The translations under genes and the position numbers were made by a program. From Saccharibacillus sp. CPCC 101409 (GTDB taxonomy: Bacteria; Bacillota; Bacilli; Paenibacillales; Paenibacillaceae): a stretch of 64,000 nucleotides of DNA. The stretch is from the NCBI RefSeq assembly GCF_030518235.1, contig NZ_JAULSA010000005.1, positions 186,001-250,000 of the forward strand, read 5' to 3'. The notes beneath the pieces were generated by a model that saw only the letters and a list, made by a program, of their open reading frames with translations, was not told the DNA's origin and did no database searches. Shown piece after piece: positions 34,211 through 42,670 of this stretch; the first letter of the stretch is position 1, and each line of letters opens with the position of its first letter.

Positions 34211-35374
34211 TCAGGCCGAAACGCCGCTTTCGCTGCCGCGCGGCGCGAACGGAAGCTCCACGTGAAAAGCGCTGCCTTCCCCTTCGCGGCTCTCGACCGA
34301 GATCGCGCCTCCCATCAGTCCGACCAGCTCTTCGCAGATCGTCAGGCCGAGCCCCGAACCGCCGTACAGGCGCGAATGCGACACGTCCACCTGGGTGAAC
34401 GCCCGGAAAAGCTTGTCCATCCGCTGCGCCGGGATGCCGATGCCCGTATCCCGGACGGTAAAGCGGACCCGGACCTCGCCGTTGTCGCCATTTTCCGCCG
34501 GCAGCCGTTCGGCAATCAGCCTGATGCTGCCGCGCTGCGTGAATTTCAGCGCGTTGCTGAGCAGATTGTCCAGCACCTGCCGCAGCCGGTGCGGGTCGCC
34601 GGACAGCCGCTGCGGCAGCGAAGCGCCGAGCTCCAGCTTCAGTTCCAGATCTTTCTCGCCTGTCCGCGTACGATGCGTCTTGAATATGGAGTCCAACACA
34701 AGCCTCGGGTTGAACTCGATACGTTCCAGCTCGACGCCTCCTTCGGCGGCCTGGGCGAGATCCAGCGCGTCGTTGGCGATATTGAGCAGCGTATCGCCGC
34801 TGGTCTTGGCGATGCTCAAGTGTTCGCGCGCCGGGTCCGGCAGATCTTCTTCCAGCAGCGCAAGCTCCAGCATGCCCAGCATCCCGTTCAGATTGGTGCG
34901 CAGCTCGTGGTTGAGCTTGCCGACGAATTCCATCACGCCCCGGCTCTGCCGATGGGCGGCCTGCGCCGCGCGGCCGGCTTCTTCCTCGACCAGTTTGCGG
35001 TCGGTCACATCGTACTGCAAACCGACGAACAGCACGCAGCGGCCCGTTTCGTCGAAGATGGGGTCGATATTCAGCTCGTTCCAGAACGAACTGCCGTCGC
35101 GGCGGTAGTTCAGAATCTCCGTACGCACCGGGCGGCACTCCGACAAAAGCGCGCGCATGTCCGCCACCGTTTCTCGTTCGGTTCCCGGTCCCTGCAGGAA
35201 ACGGCAGTTGCGCCCGAGCACTTCTTCCCTCGAATAGCCGGTCAGCCGCAAAAAGTAATCGTTCACAAAAACGAGCGGCTGGCCCGGCAGCGTCGCGTCC
35301 GTGATCGTAACCGAGGAACGGAGCCCGCCGATAATGCGCTCCCAATCGGGCGTCAATTCAGGCCGATCGCTCAT
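34211..35374 (-). CDS. Soluble LOV-domain (blue-light) sensor histidine kinase
   Basis: 387 aa. N-terminal LOV-type PAS domain (about 12-125) with every residue known to matter for flavin photochemistry: Cys57 in GRNCRFLQG (forms the thiol adduct), Gln61, Asn89 and Asn99 in ILNYRRDGSSFWNEL, and Gln120 in FVGLQYDVT. A helical linker leads to HisKA with phospho-acceptor His156 (NHELRTNLNGML). The HATPase_c domain has DNLLSNALKF (N box), RDTGIGI (G1) and GGSGLGLTICEEL (G2). No transmembrane segment. No response regulator gene is adjacent, so the partner is unlinked. ATG 35374 follows GGGAGGGG. Convergent with the AEC gene. Confidence 0.94.
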   Translation of the reverse strand: MSDRPELTPDWERIIGGLRSSVTITDATLPGQPLVFVNDYFLRLTGYSREEVLGRNCRFLQGPGTERETVADMRALLSECRPVRTEILNYRRDGSSFWNELNIDPIFDETGRCVLFVGLQYDVTDRKLVEEEAGRAAQAAHRQSRGVMEFVGKLNHELRTNLNGMLGMLELALLEEDLPDPAREHLSIAKTSGDTLLNIANDALDLAQAAEGGVELERIEFNPRLVLDSIFKTHRTRTGEKDLELKLELGASLPQRLSGDPHRLRQVLDNLLSNALKFTQRGSIRLIAERLPAENGDNGEVRVRFTVRDTGIGIPAQRMDKLFRAFTQVDVSHSRLYGGSGLGLTICEELVGLMGGAISVESREGEGSAFHVELPFAPRGSESGVSA

Positions 35375-35541
35375 TTGCTTCCCCTCCCGGTTCAATAGTT
35401 AAAATTGTATCTTTCTCTAGCCTACCATGTTTGCAATCCCCTTTTCCAATGATCGGGCCGCCGCAGACGAAAAAAGGACGGTTCCTCCGTTAATCGGAGA
35501 AACCGCCCGGGCTGCGTACTGCAGCAATGATCCCAAGACGA

Positions 35542-36600
35542 TTACGCGTAGAAAGGCTGGACGCAGACCGGTTTGGATACGCTCACGCTGTTTCCGTTGA
35601 ACGCCAGCTTGCCGCTTTCTTGATCGACGTCGAACACGACGATGTTGTTCGTATCGCGGTTGGCCGCGATCAGGTGCTTGCCGCTCGGCGTAAGCGCGAA
35701 GTGGCGCGGATGCCGGCCTTCGGTCGAGACATGCTGCACCAGCGTCAACTGCGCCGACTGTTCGTCGAACGCATACACGACGATGCTGTCGTGACCGCGG
35801 TTCGCTCCGTATACGAAGCGTCCGTCCGAGGAAACGGCGATCTCCGAGCAGCCGTTTTCTCCGGCGTAGTCGTGCGGCAGCGTAGGCACCACTTCCACTT
35901 CGCTCAGCGATCCGTCTTCCGCGTTGTAGCGGTAGGACGCGATCGTCGAGTTCAGTTCGTTGATGACGAACGCGAATTTGCCCGACGGATGGAATGCCAG
36001 GTGGCGCGGTCCCGCGCCTTTGGCTGCCTGCGTATCGCCCTGCGCCACCAGGCGGCCCGCTTCGGCATCCAGCGAATAGGTGCGGATCAGGTCGAGGCCC
36101 AGATCCTGCACAAGCAGGAATTTCTCGTCCGGACTGAAGAACGCGGAATGCACATGCGAAGCCGCTCCGTCCGCGCCTACGTGTTTCTGGACGTCGAGCA
36201 GTTCTCCGACATGGCCGTTTTCCTTGAGCGAAACGAGTCCGAGCATGCCTCCGTGATAGCTGGATACCACCAGGAAACGGTTCGACGATTCGCGCTGAAT
36301 GTGGCAGGTCGTATTGGGTGTGGTGTTCGTGCGGTTGAAACGGGTCATCGTGCCTTCTTCGTCAAAATAGACCATCATGACTTCGCCGGCTTTGCCGTTT
36401 TCCGTCACGGCTTCGCCGATCGCGTAAATATGCCGGTTCTCCACATCCACGTTAAGGAAAGTGGGATTTTGCAGGTCCGCGCTTTGATCGAGCAGTTTGA
36501 GCGCGCCTTCCGTTTCATCGAATTCGTACGTGTACACGCCGCTCGATGTCGCTTCGGCGTAGGAGCCGACGAATACGAGCATTTTTCGGGATTCTGTCAT
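35542..36600 (-). CDS. pgl: Lactonase-family beta-propeller, 6-phosphogluconolactonase type
   Basis: 352-aa seven-bladed beta-propeller of the YkgB/YbhE family, which hydrolyses 6-phosphogluconolactone in the oxidative pentose phosphate pathway. Typical blade motifs: VGSYAEATSSGVYTYEFDETEGALKLL, GADGAASHVHSAFFSPDEKFLLVQDLGLD, HLAFHPSGKFAFVINELNSTIASYRY, RFVYGANRGHDSIVVYAFD, EGRHPRHFALTPSGKHLIAANRDTNNIVVF. ATG 36600 with CAGGAGG. Monocistronic. Some members of this family act on other lactones, so the metabolic step is likely rather than certain. Confidence 0.88.
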   Translation of the reverse strand: MTESRKMLVFVGSYAEATSSGVYTYEFDETEGALKLLDQSADLQNPTFLNVDVENRHIYAIGEAVTENGKAGEVMMVYFDEEGTMTRFNRTNTTPNTTCHIQRESSNRFLVVSSYHGGMLGLVSLKENGHVGELLDVQKHVGADGAASHVHSAFFSPDEKFLLVQDLGLDLIRTYSLDAEAGRLVAQGDTQAAKGAGPRHLAFHPSGKFAFVINELNSTIASYRYNAEDGSLSEVEVVPTLPHDYAGENGCSEIAVSSDGRFVYGANRGHDSIVVYAFDEQSAQLTLVQHVSTEGRHPRHFALTPSGKHLIAANRDTNNIVVFDVDQESGKLAFNGNSVSVSKPVCVQPFYA

Positions 36601-36877
36601 CTCTAATTCCTCCTGGTCGTTATCCGCCGTCACCCGCGCAAGCAGGCCGCCCTCGGGCTGGCCCGCTTCGGCGGCTGCGGCTATCGTTGGCTGTTTCGGC
36701 ACAGTCCGAGTACCCGGATCCCGGGTCGGTCATGTACTGCCAGTATACCGCAACGCGCCGCAAATCCCAAACAAGAACGCGGCCGGGTGCACAGATTGAA
36801 CCCGGGCTGCCCGTCTCGCCCGATCGAGACAAGCAGCCCGGCGGCCGCGCGCCAGAAAAGCCGGCCCGGGCCGGCTT

Positions 36878-37807
36878 TCAAAGTTCGGCGAACCAGTCCG
36901 GCTTCTCGGCCGCAAAGCCGTTATGATCGTCGCCCAGCCGCTCCGCCTGCGCGATAACGGCCGGAAGCCGTTCGGGAGCGTGCTCGGCCGCTTGAGCCAG
37001 CGCGGCGAATACGCCCATGGCCGCGTAAAGCGCGTACAGGCTCCAGAATTCCGGGCAGGGCTCCTGGCCGCCGTGATAGCCCAGAATCTGGCCCGTACAG
37101 AACAAAGCGCTGACATCGCGCGCATGTACGGGCAGTCCCGCAAATTCATACAGCGGATCGCCCCAGCCGAACTGCCCGAAGCCGACAATGCCGGCCAGCC
37201 TCCCCGACTGCACGATAAGATTGGCGGGGCGGAAGCTGCCGTGCAGAAAAGAGCTCGGCCGCCCCTGCATCAGCTCGCCGCCGCGCAGCGTCAGGGCCGC
37301 CGCTTCTTGCGCTCCGCGAAACGAAACGCCGCGTTCGCGCAGCAGCCCGATATCGCGCTCGCTGGCCTCGAGCCGGCGCCGCGCCCAGCCCGTTACGCCT
37401 TCCGGCGCGGCGTAGCCGCCGATCCGGCGCAGCTCTTCGCCGGCCTGGATGCCGATGCGAAGCTGCTGCGGCTTCGGCGAGAGCGGCAGCGCGGCGGCGG
37501 CGTCCACGCCTTCGATAAACGAAACGAGCAGGAAGTACAGCCCTTCCGGCTCCCAACGTCCCATCGCGATGGGCCTGGAGCAGTGGACGGTCAGCGCCTG
37601 CATCCGGTGCAGCGCCTCGAATTCGTTCCGCTTGACCGGCAGGGAGGAATCGTCGAACAGACGCAGCAGATAAGCGCTGTCGTAACCGTAAAAATGCACT
37701 TTGAATTTTCGGTCGCGTGAAGCGCCTCCCGTCACCGGATAAGCTTCGATAATTTCGCCGAGCGGGGCAATCACACGCCCTACCGGGCCCGGTTCGTCGC
37801 GGTTCAA
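36878..37807 (-). CDS. APH-fold phosphotransferase with degenerate catalytic residues
   Basis: 309 aa, aminoglycoside/choline-kinase-like fold. The catalytic loop reads FLHGSFRPANLIV: the invariant HGD aspartate (general base) is Ser, while the Asn (ANL) remains. The metal-binding DFG-equivalent Asp is also lost (IVGFGQFGWGDPLYEF in place of I-D-F/W). With both Asp residues gone, phosphotransfer is unlikely by the standard mechanism, so it may be a pseudokinase or a binding protein. TTG 37807 lies 8 bp after GAAGGGAG; a GTG at 37816 overlaps that site. The product retains full family length and an open frame, so it is not obviously a pseudogene. Confidence 0.8.
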   Translation of the reverse strand: MNRDEPGPVGRVIAPLGEIIEAYPVTGGASRDRKFKVHFYGYDSAYLLRLFDDSSLPVKRNEFEALHRMQALTVHCSRPIAMGRWEPEGLYFLLVSFIEGVDAAAALPLSPKPQQLRIGIQAGEELRRIGGYAAPEGVTGWARRRLEASERDIGLLRERGVSFRGAQEAAALTLRGGELMQGRPSSFLHGSFRPANLIVQSGRLAGIVGFGQFGWGDPLYEFAGLPVHARDVSALFCTGQILGYHGGQEPCPEFWSLYALYAAMGVFAALAQAAEHAPERLPAVIAQAERLGDDHNGFAAEKPDWFAEL

Positions 37808-37922
37808 TTCGTTCACTCCCTTCGGTTTGGTTTCGCCGCCGCGGCCGGCCGCCTGCCGCAAATCGTTTTCGGTCTGAACCGAACGGCTTTTTCCCTACTC
37901 TTATGTACCCGGTTCGAACAAA

Positions 37923-38036
37923 TCAGCGCTTGGCGTCCCGCTCGTATTCTTTGCGCAGAATGCCTGTCTGGATATGCGGCAGATCTTCTCTTCGGTATTC
38001 CCTGAGCATAATTTGCGTTCCGAGCATTCTCGGCAT
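37923..38036 (-). pseudogene. GNAT acetyltransferase remnant (N-terminus joined to C-terminus)
   Basis: A 37-codon frame with a GAGGTGCC-spaced ATG at 38036 starts MLGTQIMLREYRREDLP, the usual opening of RimJ/RimL-type GNATs, and then continues GILRKEYERDAKR, which resembles the C-terminal end of the same family (a Gly-x-Leu-Arg-x-Glu-Tyr segment). The acetyl-CoA-binding core, about 130 residues, is missing. I infer an internal in-frame deletion. Not expected to be active. AT-rich sequence with a TATAAT at 38137-38142 (minus) lies upstream. Confidence 0.55.
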
Positions 38037-38265
38037 AACGGCACCTCTTTCATTTGAAGATGAATGCGGATAAGCCGGTCTGCACGCAGAAGGAGTGAAA
38101 CCGGTTCTATCGCATGAAAAACAGAGTTTGTGCTTGATTATACGCCGATTTTGCCGGTTTTAGAAGTCAATAAGAGGAAATGCCTGCTGAATCGCTTAAA
38201 ATATATAGTTTTGGATCAAATTTATGCAGACATTCGACACAATTCGCCTAAAAAAGTTAACGGGT

Positions 38266-38301
38266 AAAGGAAAACGGAAGACAAACCGATGTCGGCTCGT
38301 C
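38266..38301 (-). terminator. Possible terminator after the 174-aa protein gene
   Basis: GACAAACCGA (38280-38289) and TCGGCTCGTC (38292-38301) pair with several wobbles, followed on the minus strand by T-rich sequence. The rest of the 38037-38360 gap is AT-rich with no accepted gene. Confidence 0.4.
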
Positions 38302-38360
38302 TCCCGTTGGTTCTTATCATATCGGCTTTATCCCGCAGCGTCAAGACTTTAAGCGCAATT

Positions 38361-38885
38361 TTAAGCTTCTCCGGTTACGCCTACGCGGCGATATAATTCG
38401 TCAAGATGCGACAAAGCCCATTCATCCTCGGGCGAGTCTTCCAGCCGGAAGCGCAGTTCATCGTGAAAATCCTGGATCATAAAGTTCTCCGGCGCGCTGC
38501 CGAGCACTTCGTCGAAGTCGTATTCCGGCAGTTCGATCTTTCCGGACACCGCGCCTTCAATCCAAGAAATCCAGTCCTCCAGCCTCAGCACGCCGCTCGC
38601 CCACAGGTCGAACTGCAAGCTGAGCACGTCCTGCATCCGGTCGTAACGCTCGGGTTCGGCGCTGCGCCGGCACAGCAGGACCGCAAGATCGTACAGCTCT
38701 TCCAGCGCCTGCCGCTCTTCCGGCGAAGGGACGTGTTCCAGTGCCTGCATATAATCGGCAGTGCCGATCGTTTCTCCGCTGTCGTACAGCAGGGGCGTGT
38801 TCGAAAGCGACCACAGCGCCTGCTGCACCTCGTCCTCGCCGATTTCTCCCCGCAGCGAAGCGGCGATCCATGCGTCCAGTTTCAT
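38361..38885 (-). CDS. Acidic conserved protein downstream of TerD-VWA gene
   Basis: 174 aa, strongly acidic, mostly helical, no membrane segment and no recognised domain. MKLDAWIAASLRGEIGEDEVQQALWSLSNTPLL at the start and a DEWALSHLDELYRRVG tail are its clearest features. ATG 38885 with GGAGGAG. It starts 55 bp after the TerD-VWA gene on the same strand and is the last gene in the run, so it probably works with that protein. Confidence 0.75.
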   Translation of the reverse strand: MKLDAWIAASLRGEIGEDEVQQALWSLSNTPLLYDSGETIGTADYMQALEHVPSPEERQALEELYDLAVLLCRRSAEPERYDRMQDVLSLQFDLWASGVLRLEDWISWIEGAVSGKIELPEYDFDEVLGSAPENFMIQDFHDELRFRLEDSPEDEWALSHLDELYRRVGVTGEA

Positions 38886-38940
38886 TTGTTTCTCCTCCAT
38901 CGTTTCTCGCTTCGTCTCTGTCCAGGCTCCGGAGCCGGGA

Positions 38941-40245
38941 TCAGTCTCGAAGTATATTTTTAGCGCGCGCTTCGCGCAGCCAGTCCGGGAATTCGCTGAA
39001 CAGCCGGTCGTACAGTTCTTCATCGCTGACGGAATCGATATCGTCCAGCGCGAAGAATCCCGCATTGTCCACCAGTCTGCCCGGCAGATCGTCCAGTTTG
39101 CGCAGTACGCCGTAGTTGGCTTTGCCAAGCCCGACAAACTGCCAGAACAGCGGATGCAGCGAACTTTCCACCAGCAGCTGCGAAATCTTGCGCGTCTCCG
39201 ATACGCCGCCGTCGCTGAAAAAAACGATATAAACCGGCATCGAAGGGTCCGCTTCCTCGACCGTGAATTTGTCGATGACGTTGCGCATGACCGCCGGCTC
39301 GTTGTTGCGTCCGCCCGCTCCCTTGAACGGATACACCCGCTGCACATAGCCTTCGTAATCCTGCACGGTCGCCGGCCGGGCGCGGACGAATTCCAGCGCG
39401 AACATCCAGACGTCGAGGACGCCGTCGTCGTCCAGGCTGGACGCGACCGCCAGAATCCGTTCGAACGCCCGCTGTACCGTCCCGTTTTTGTACAGTTTGT
39501 TCATCGAGCCGGAAGCGTCGAATACGACCGCGACTTTGGCTTTTTGGCCGGCCAGCTGTTTCTTCTCCAGCGATACGGCGACTTTGCGCTTCAGCAGATC
39601 GATGCGTCCCGCCGGGGCGGCGGAAGGCGCCGCAGCTTTAGGCGGCGTCTCTTCTTCGGCCGGAGCCGGCGCGGATCGGCGTTCTTCCGGCGCGGTTTCG
39701 ACAACGGCCGGCGATTCTTCCTCCGCCGCCACGTCGACGCCGAACGACTCGGCCAGCGGCGCCAGGCCGCCGTCGAAGCCCCGTCCGACCGCGCGAAGCT
39801 TCACCGTTTCTTTATACGCGTAAATTTCGGCCAGCACAAGCGCGGCTTCTTCGCCGGCCGAAGACGCTTCGAACCGGACCTTCCGCCCTGCGCACTCCAC
39901 GCTCAGACTGCAGTCCCGCACCCCGGCAAACGTTCCGCTGCCGTCCAGCACGGCGGCAAACACGAATTTCTCCAGGCCGCCCGTCTTCGCGGCCGACAGA
40001 TCGGCTTCGAAGACGGCTTTGCGCTCTCCGCTTTCGATCAGAGCCACTTCGCCGTTCGGGGCGCTGGGCTGATTATAGAAAATAAAATAATCGTCGGACG
40101 GCACTTTCCCCGCCGGACCGAGGATAAAACAGCTGACATCGACCGGACAGGGCGAGCCGTTCCATTCCACCGTAACCCGCGCCTTCCCGCTCGATCCCAG
40201 CTGCGTATTCGCTCCCTGTATCAGTACTTCGGCTCCTGCTCCCAT
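38941..40245 (-). CDS. TerD-VWA fusion protein (tellurium-resistance family)
   Basis: 434 aa in three parts: a TerD-like calcium-binding beta-sandwich (about 1-170, with KARVTVEWNG, DDYFIFYNQPSAPNGEV and VLAEIYAYKETVKLRAVGRGFDGGL), a Pro/Ala/Glu-rich linker (172-213), and a von Willebrand A domain (about 214-434) with an intact MIDAS start VFDASGSMNK (Asp243, Ser245, Ser247) and DGGVSETRK. TerD/VWA proteins belong to Ter stress systems tied to tellurite, phage and DNA-damage stress. No terC, terB or TelA gene is present. HAD, DUF1361 and aldo-keto reductase genes lie directly upstream on the same strand. Confidence 0.92.
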   Translation of the reverse strand: MGAGAEVLIQGANTQLGSSGKARVTVEWNGSPCPVDVSCFILGPAGKVPSDDYFIFYNQPSAPNGEVALIESGERKAVFEADLSAAKTGGLEKFVFAAVLDGSGTFAGVRDCSLSVECAGRKVRFEASSAGEEAALVLAEIYAYKETVKLRAVGRGFDGGLAPLAESFGVDVAAEEESPAVVETAPEERRSAPAPAEEETPPKAAAPSAAPAGRIDLLKRKVAVSLEKKQLAGQKAKVAVVFDASGSMNKLYKNGTVQRAFERILAVASSLDDDGVLDVWMFALEFVRARPATVQDYEGYVQRVYPFKGAGGRNNEPAVMRNVIDKFTVEEADPSMPVYIVFFSDGGVSETRKISQLLVESSLHPLFWQFVGLGKANYGVLRKLDDLPGRLVDNAGFFALDDIDSVSDEELYDRLFSEFPDWLREARAKNILRD

Positions 40246-40293
40246 CTTCGTTCCTCCGTATCCGATCGAAATTCCCGCCTGTGCGGGTGCTTG

Positions 40294-40899
40294 TTATCCG
40301 CGCGCGGTCTGCCGCTGCAGCCAGGCGTCCAGCCCGAGCGTCCATTCGCCGGCTTCGTCGGCCAGCAGCGTCTCCCAGCCGAACCCGCGCGCCGCTTCCA
40401 GATTCCCGGGTGTATCGTCGACGAAACAGACGTCGCCGGGCGCAAGTCCGGCGGCCGCAAGCTCGAAGATCCGCGCGCCGGGCTTATAACAGCCGGCCTC
40501 GCTCGAGATGGTCATGCTCGATATCCGGTCTTCGACTCCGGCAAACAGCGGCAGGATCCAGGCCGCGACGTGATTGCTGAGAATATGAATATCGGCGGAC
40601 CGGCTCCAGGCCTCCAGACGATCGAGCGCCGGCAGCGGCGTCAGAACGCTTCGCAGCAGCCGCGCGGCTTCCTCGCTTCCGGTTGCCGGACACACGGCGT
40701 CCAGCCACTCCCAGAACTTTTTTTCCGCGACCGCCCCGCTCCACAGGCCCGAGCCGATCTCCGCTTTGTAGCGGCCGCGCAGGCCGGCCCGGTCCAGGCC
40801 TTCCGCCTGCGCCAGAGTGCTCCAGAATCGGTCGAGATTCGCCGCCAGCACGCCGCCGACGTCGAATACAAGCTGCGGTCTGTATCGTTCAGCGCTCAC
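40294..40899 (-). CDS. HAD-superfamily hydrolase
   Basis: 201-aa HAD protein of the class I, sugar-phosphate/haloacid type: LVFDVGGVLA (nucleophile Asp, with Gly in place of the +2 Asp), IHILSNH (motif II), CYKPGARIFELA (Lys) and CFVDDTPGNLEAA (motif IV). GTG 40899 follows GGAGG by 9 bp and overlaps the DUF1361 gene by 11 bp, so the two are coupled. 48 bp before the TerD-VWA gene; HAD phosphatases recur in Ter-type gene neighbourhoods. Confidence 0.88.
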   Translation of the reverse strand: MSAERYRPQLVFDVGGVLAANLDRFWSTLAQAEGLDRAGLRGRYKAEIGSGLWSGAVAEKKFWEWLDAVCPATGSEEAARLLRSVLTPLPALDRLEAWSRSADIHILSNHVAAWILPLFAGVEDRISSMTISSEAGCYKPGARIFELAAAGLAPGDVCFVDDTPGNLEAARGFGWETLLADEAGEWTLGLDAWLQRQTARG

Positions 40900-41647
40900 C
40901 GCTTCGCACCTCCGCGCTCATTTTTCCAAACAAAATCAGTACCGCGTACAAGCCGCCCGTGATGACGAACACGCCGCCGCCGAACATCAGCAGATGGCGG
41001 ACCCAGGACGGATCGCCGAGCAGCGCCCGCATGTCCCGCATCAGCATCAGCGGATTCGAGACCACGTCCCAGCTGTTCCAGCGCACAAAACGCCCCATAT
41101 AAATGCCGAAGCTCGCCAGCAGCAGCGCGGCCGCCGCGAAGATGCCGCCGGCCGCCGCTCCGTAAGCGGAAGCGACCAGGCGCTGGACCGAGAACAGCGA
41201 GACGCCGGCAATCAGCAGACCGATCAATGCCGCCAGCAGCATCGGCAGCAGATGATGCCAGAACGCGATATCGCTCCAGAACCGGGTCTGCGGATCGAAT
41301 GCGTAATTCTTGAACACATGCAGCAGGTCGGTCAGCAGATAAGCCGCGTTCGGATAGAAGAACAGCCAGACCAGGCCGCACAGCGGCAGCAGAACCGTTC
41401 TGGCCGGCGTCTGGCGCAGCGCGCAGACTCCGTCCAGCGCCGCAGCCGTTCCCGCGGAAATCCAGGCCAGGAAAAAGTTCCAGAGCATAAACCGGTACGG
41501 ACGGCCCCCGCCGTCCGTACGGATATCCAGCAGCACGGCCAGATCGATCGCGGTCAGCAGCAGCAGAAAGAGCCAGATATACAGTTTCCACGGACGATGC
41601 GGCGATTTGGGACCGATTGCGGCTCCTCCTTTCTGTTGTGAAAACAA
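40889..41647 (-). CDS. DUF1361 multi-pass membrane protein
   Basis: 252 aa with about seven transmembrane helices and the family block LFFYPNAAYLLTDLLHV; the C-terminal half has RFVRWNSWDVVSNP. Function unknown. The only standard in-frame start is TTG 41647, but the strong AAAGGAGG site lies after it (41623-41630), suitably spaced for an ATC codon at 41617. The annotated start is therefore uncertain. It begins 7 bp after the aldo-keto reductase gene stop and overlaps the HAD gene. Confidence 0.82.
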   Translation of the reverse strand: MFSQQKGGAAIGPKSPHRPWKLYIWLFLLLLTAIDLAVLLDIRTDGGGRPYRFMLWNFFLAWISAGTAAALDGVCALRQTPARTVLLPLCGLVWLFFYPNAAYLLTDLLHVFKNYAFDPQTRFWSDIAFWHHLLPMLLAALIGLLIAGVSLFSVQRLVASAYGAAAGGIFAAAALLLASFGIYMGRFVRWNSWDVVSNPLMLMRDMRALLGDPSWVRHLLMFGGGVFVITGGLYAVLILFGKMSAEVRSGER

Positions 41648-41654
41648 ACGAAAG

Positions 41655-42623
41655 TCAGTCTCCCCGCGCCGTCATATACAAGCGGTACCAGTCTTCCCGG
41701 CTCATCAGGCGCGACTGATTCTCGGCGTCCGCGCACGCTTCGATCCGCTGCGGATTCATCGTGCCGATCACGGGCTGGATCATCGCGGGATGCTTCATCA
41801 GCCAGCCGAGCACGATCGCTTCGCGCGTCGTTTCCCGCTCGCCCGCCAGCCGCTCGACCAGCTCCGCCGTTTTGCGCACCGCTTCGGATTCTCCGCTCAC
41901 GTCGCGGCCCGTAAATCGCCCTTGCGCCAACGGTCCCCAGGCTTGAAGCTGGATATTCTCCGCACGCGAGAATTCCATCAGGCCGTCGGAGAAGTTGACC
42001 GACGTCCCTTTGCTCTGGTTGACGCGCACCGTTTCTTCGACGAAGTCGAGCCGCCCGAGTCCCAGTTCGAGCTGATTGACGACCAGGCGGTCCGTCAGTT
42101 CGCTTTCCAGGAAATGGATATGCGCCGCGCTCATATTCGATACGCCGAAATAACGCACTTTGCCGGATGCTTTGAGCCGCCCGAACGCTTCGGCGATTTC
42201 TTCCGGCTCCATCAGCGGATCGGGACGGTGCAGCAGCAAAATATCCAGATAGTCCGTTTGCAGCCGCTTCAGCGAGCCGTCCACCGATTCCAGAATGTGA
42301 TCCCGCGAAAAGTCGAACATGGACGGCGCATGCTCGTCTTCGAGCCAGATCCCGCATTTGGACTGGAGCACGATCTCATCGCGCAGACCGGGTCTGGATT
42401 TGAGGATGCGGCCGAACGCTTCCTCCGACTTGCCGCGCGTATAAATATCCGCGTGGTCGAACATATTGATCCCGATCGACAGCGCCGCGTCCACGGCGGC
42501 CTCCGACAGCTTCGCGCGTTCTTCCGTCAACGGCGAACGGTCCCATTCTCCCCCGAACGGCATACAGCCCAGCGCCAGCCGGCTGGCCGGAATTCCTTTT
42601 GCGTTAAGCGGCATGATTTTCAT
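41655..42623 (-). CDS. Aldo-keto reductase, YdhF-like
   Basis: 322-aa (alpha/beta)8 NADPH-dependent oxidoreductase. Catalytic residues are visible: Asp and Tyr in MFDHADIYTRGKSEEAF, Lys in VLQSKCGIW and His in ILLLHRPDPLM. The cofactor end has QPVIGTMNPQRI. Resembles E. coli YdhF; the physiological carbonyl substrate is unknown. ATG 42623 with GGGAGGA. Part of the minus-strand run ending in the TerD-VWA gene. Confidence 0.92.
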   Translation of the reverse strand: MKIMPLNAKGIPASRLALGCMPFGGEWDRSPLTEERAKLSEAAVDAALSIGINMFDHADIYTRGKSEEAFGRILKSRPGLRDEIVLQSKCGIWLEDEHAPSMFDFSRDHILESVDGSLKRLQTDYLDILLLHRPDPLMEPEEIAEAFGRLKASGKVRYFGVSNMSAAHIHFLESELTDRLVVNQLELGLGRLDFVEETVRVNQSKGTSVNFSDGLMEFSRAENIQLQAWGPLAQGRFTGRDVSGESEAVRKTAELVERLAGERETTREAIVLGWLMKHPAMIQPVIGTMNPQRIEACADAENQSRLMSREDWYRLYMTARGD

Positions 42624-42670
42624 CGTTTTGTTCCTCCCTGAAAGTCGTATTGGTGTTCGCGCGGCGATCG

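Noticed and set aside
40294-40899. HAD enzyme as inactive because of DxG in place of DxD
   Set aside because: FDxGG is normal for haloacid-dehalogenase-like and related HAD members; the nucleophile Asp and other motifs are intact.
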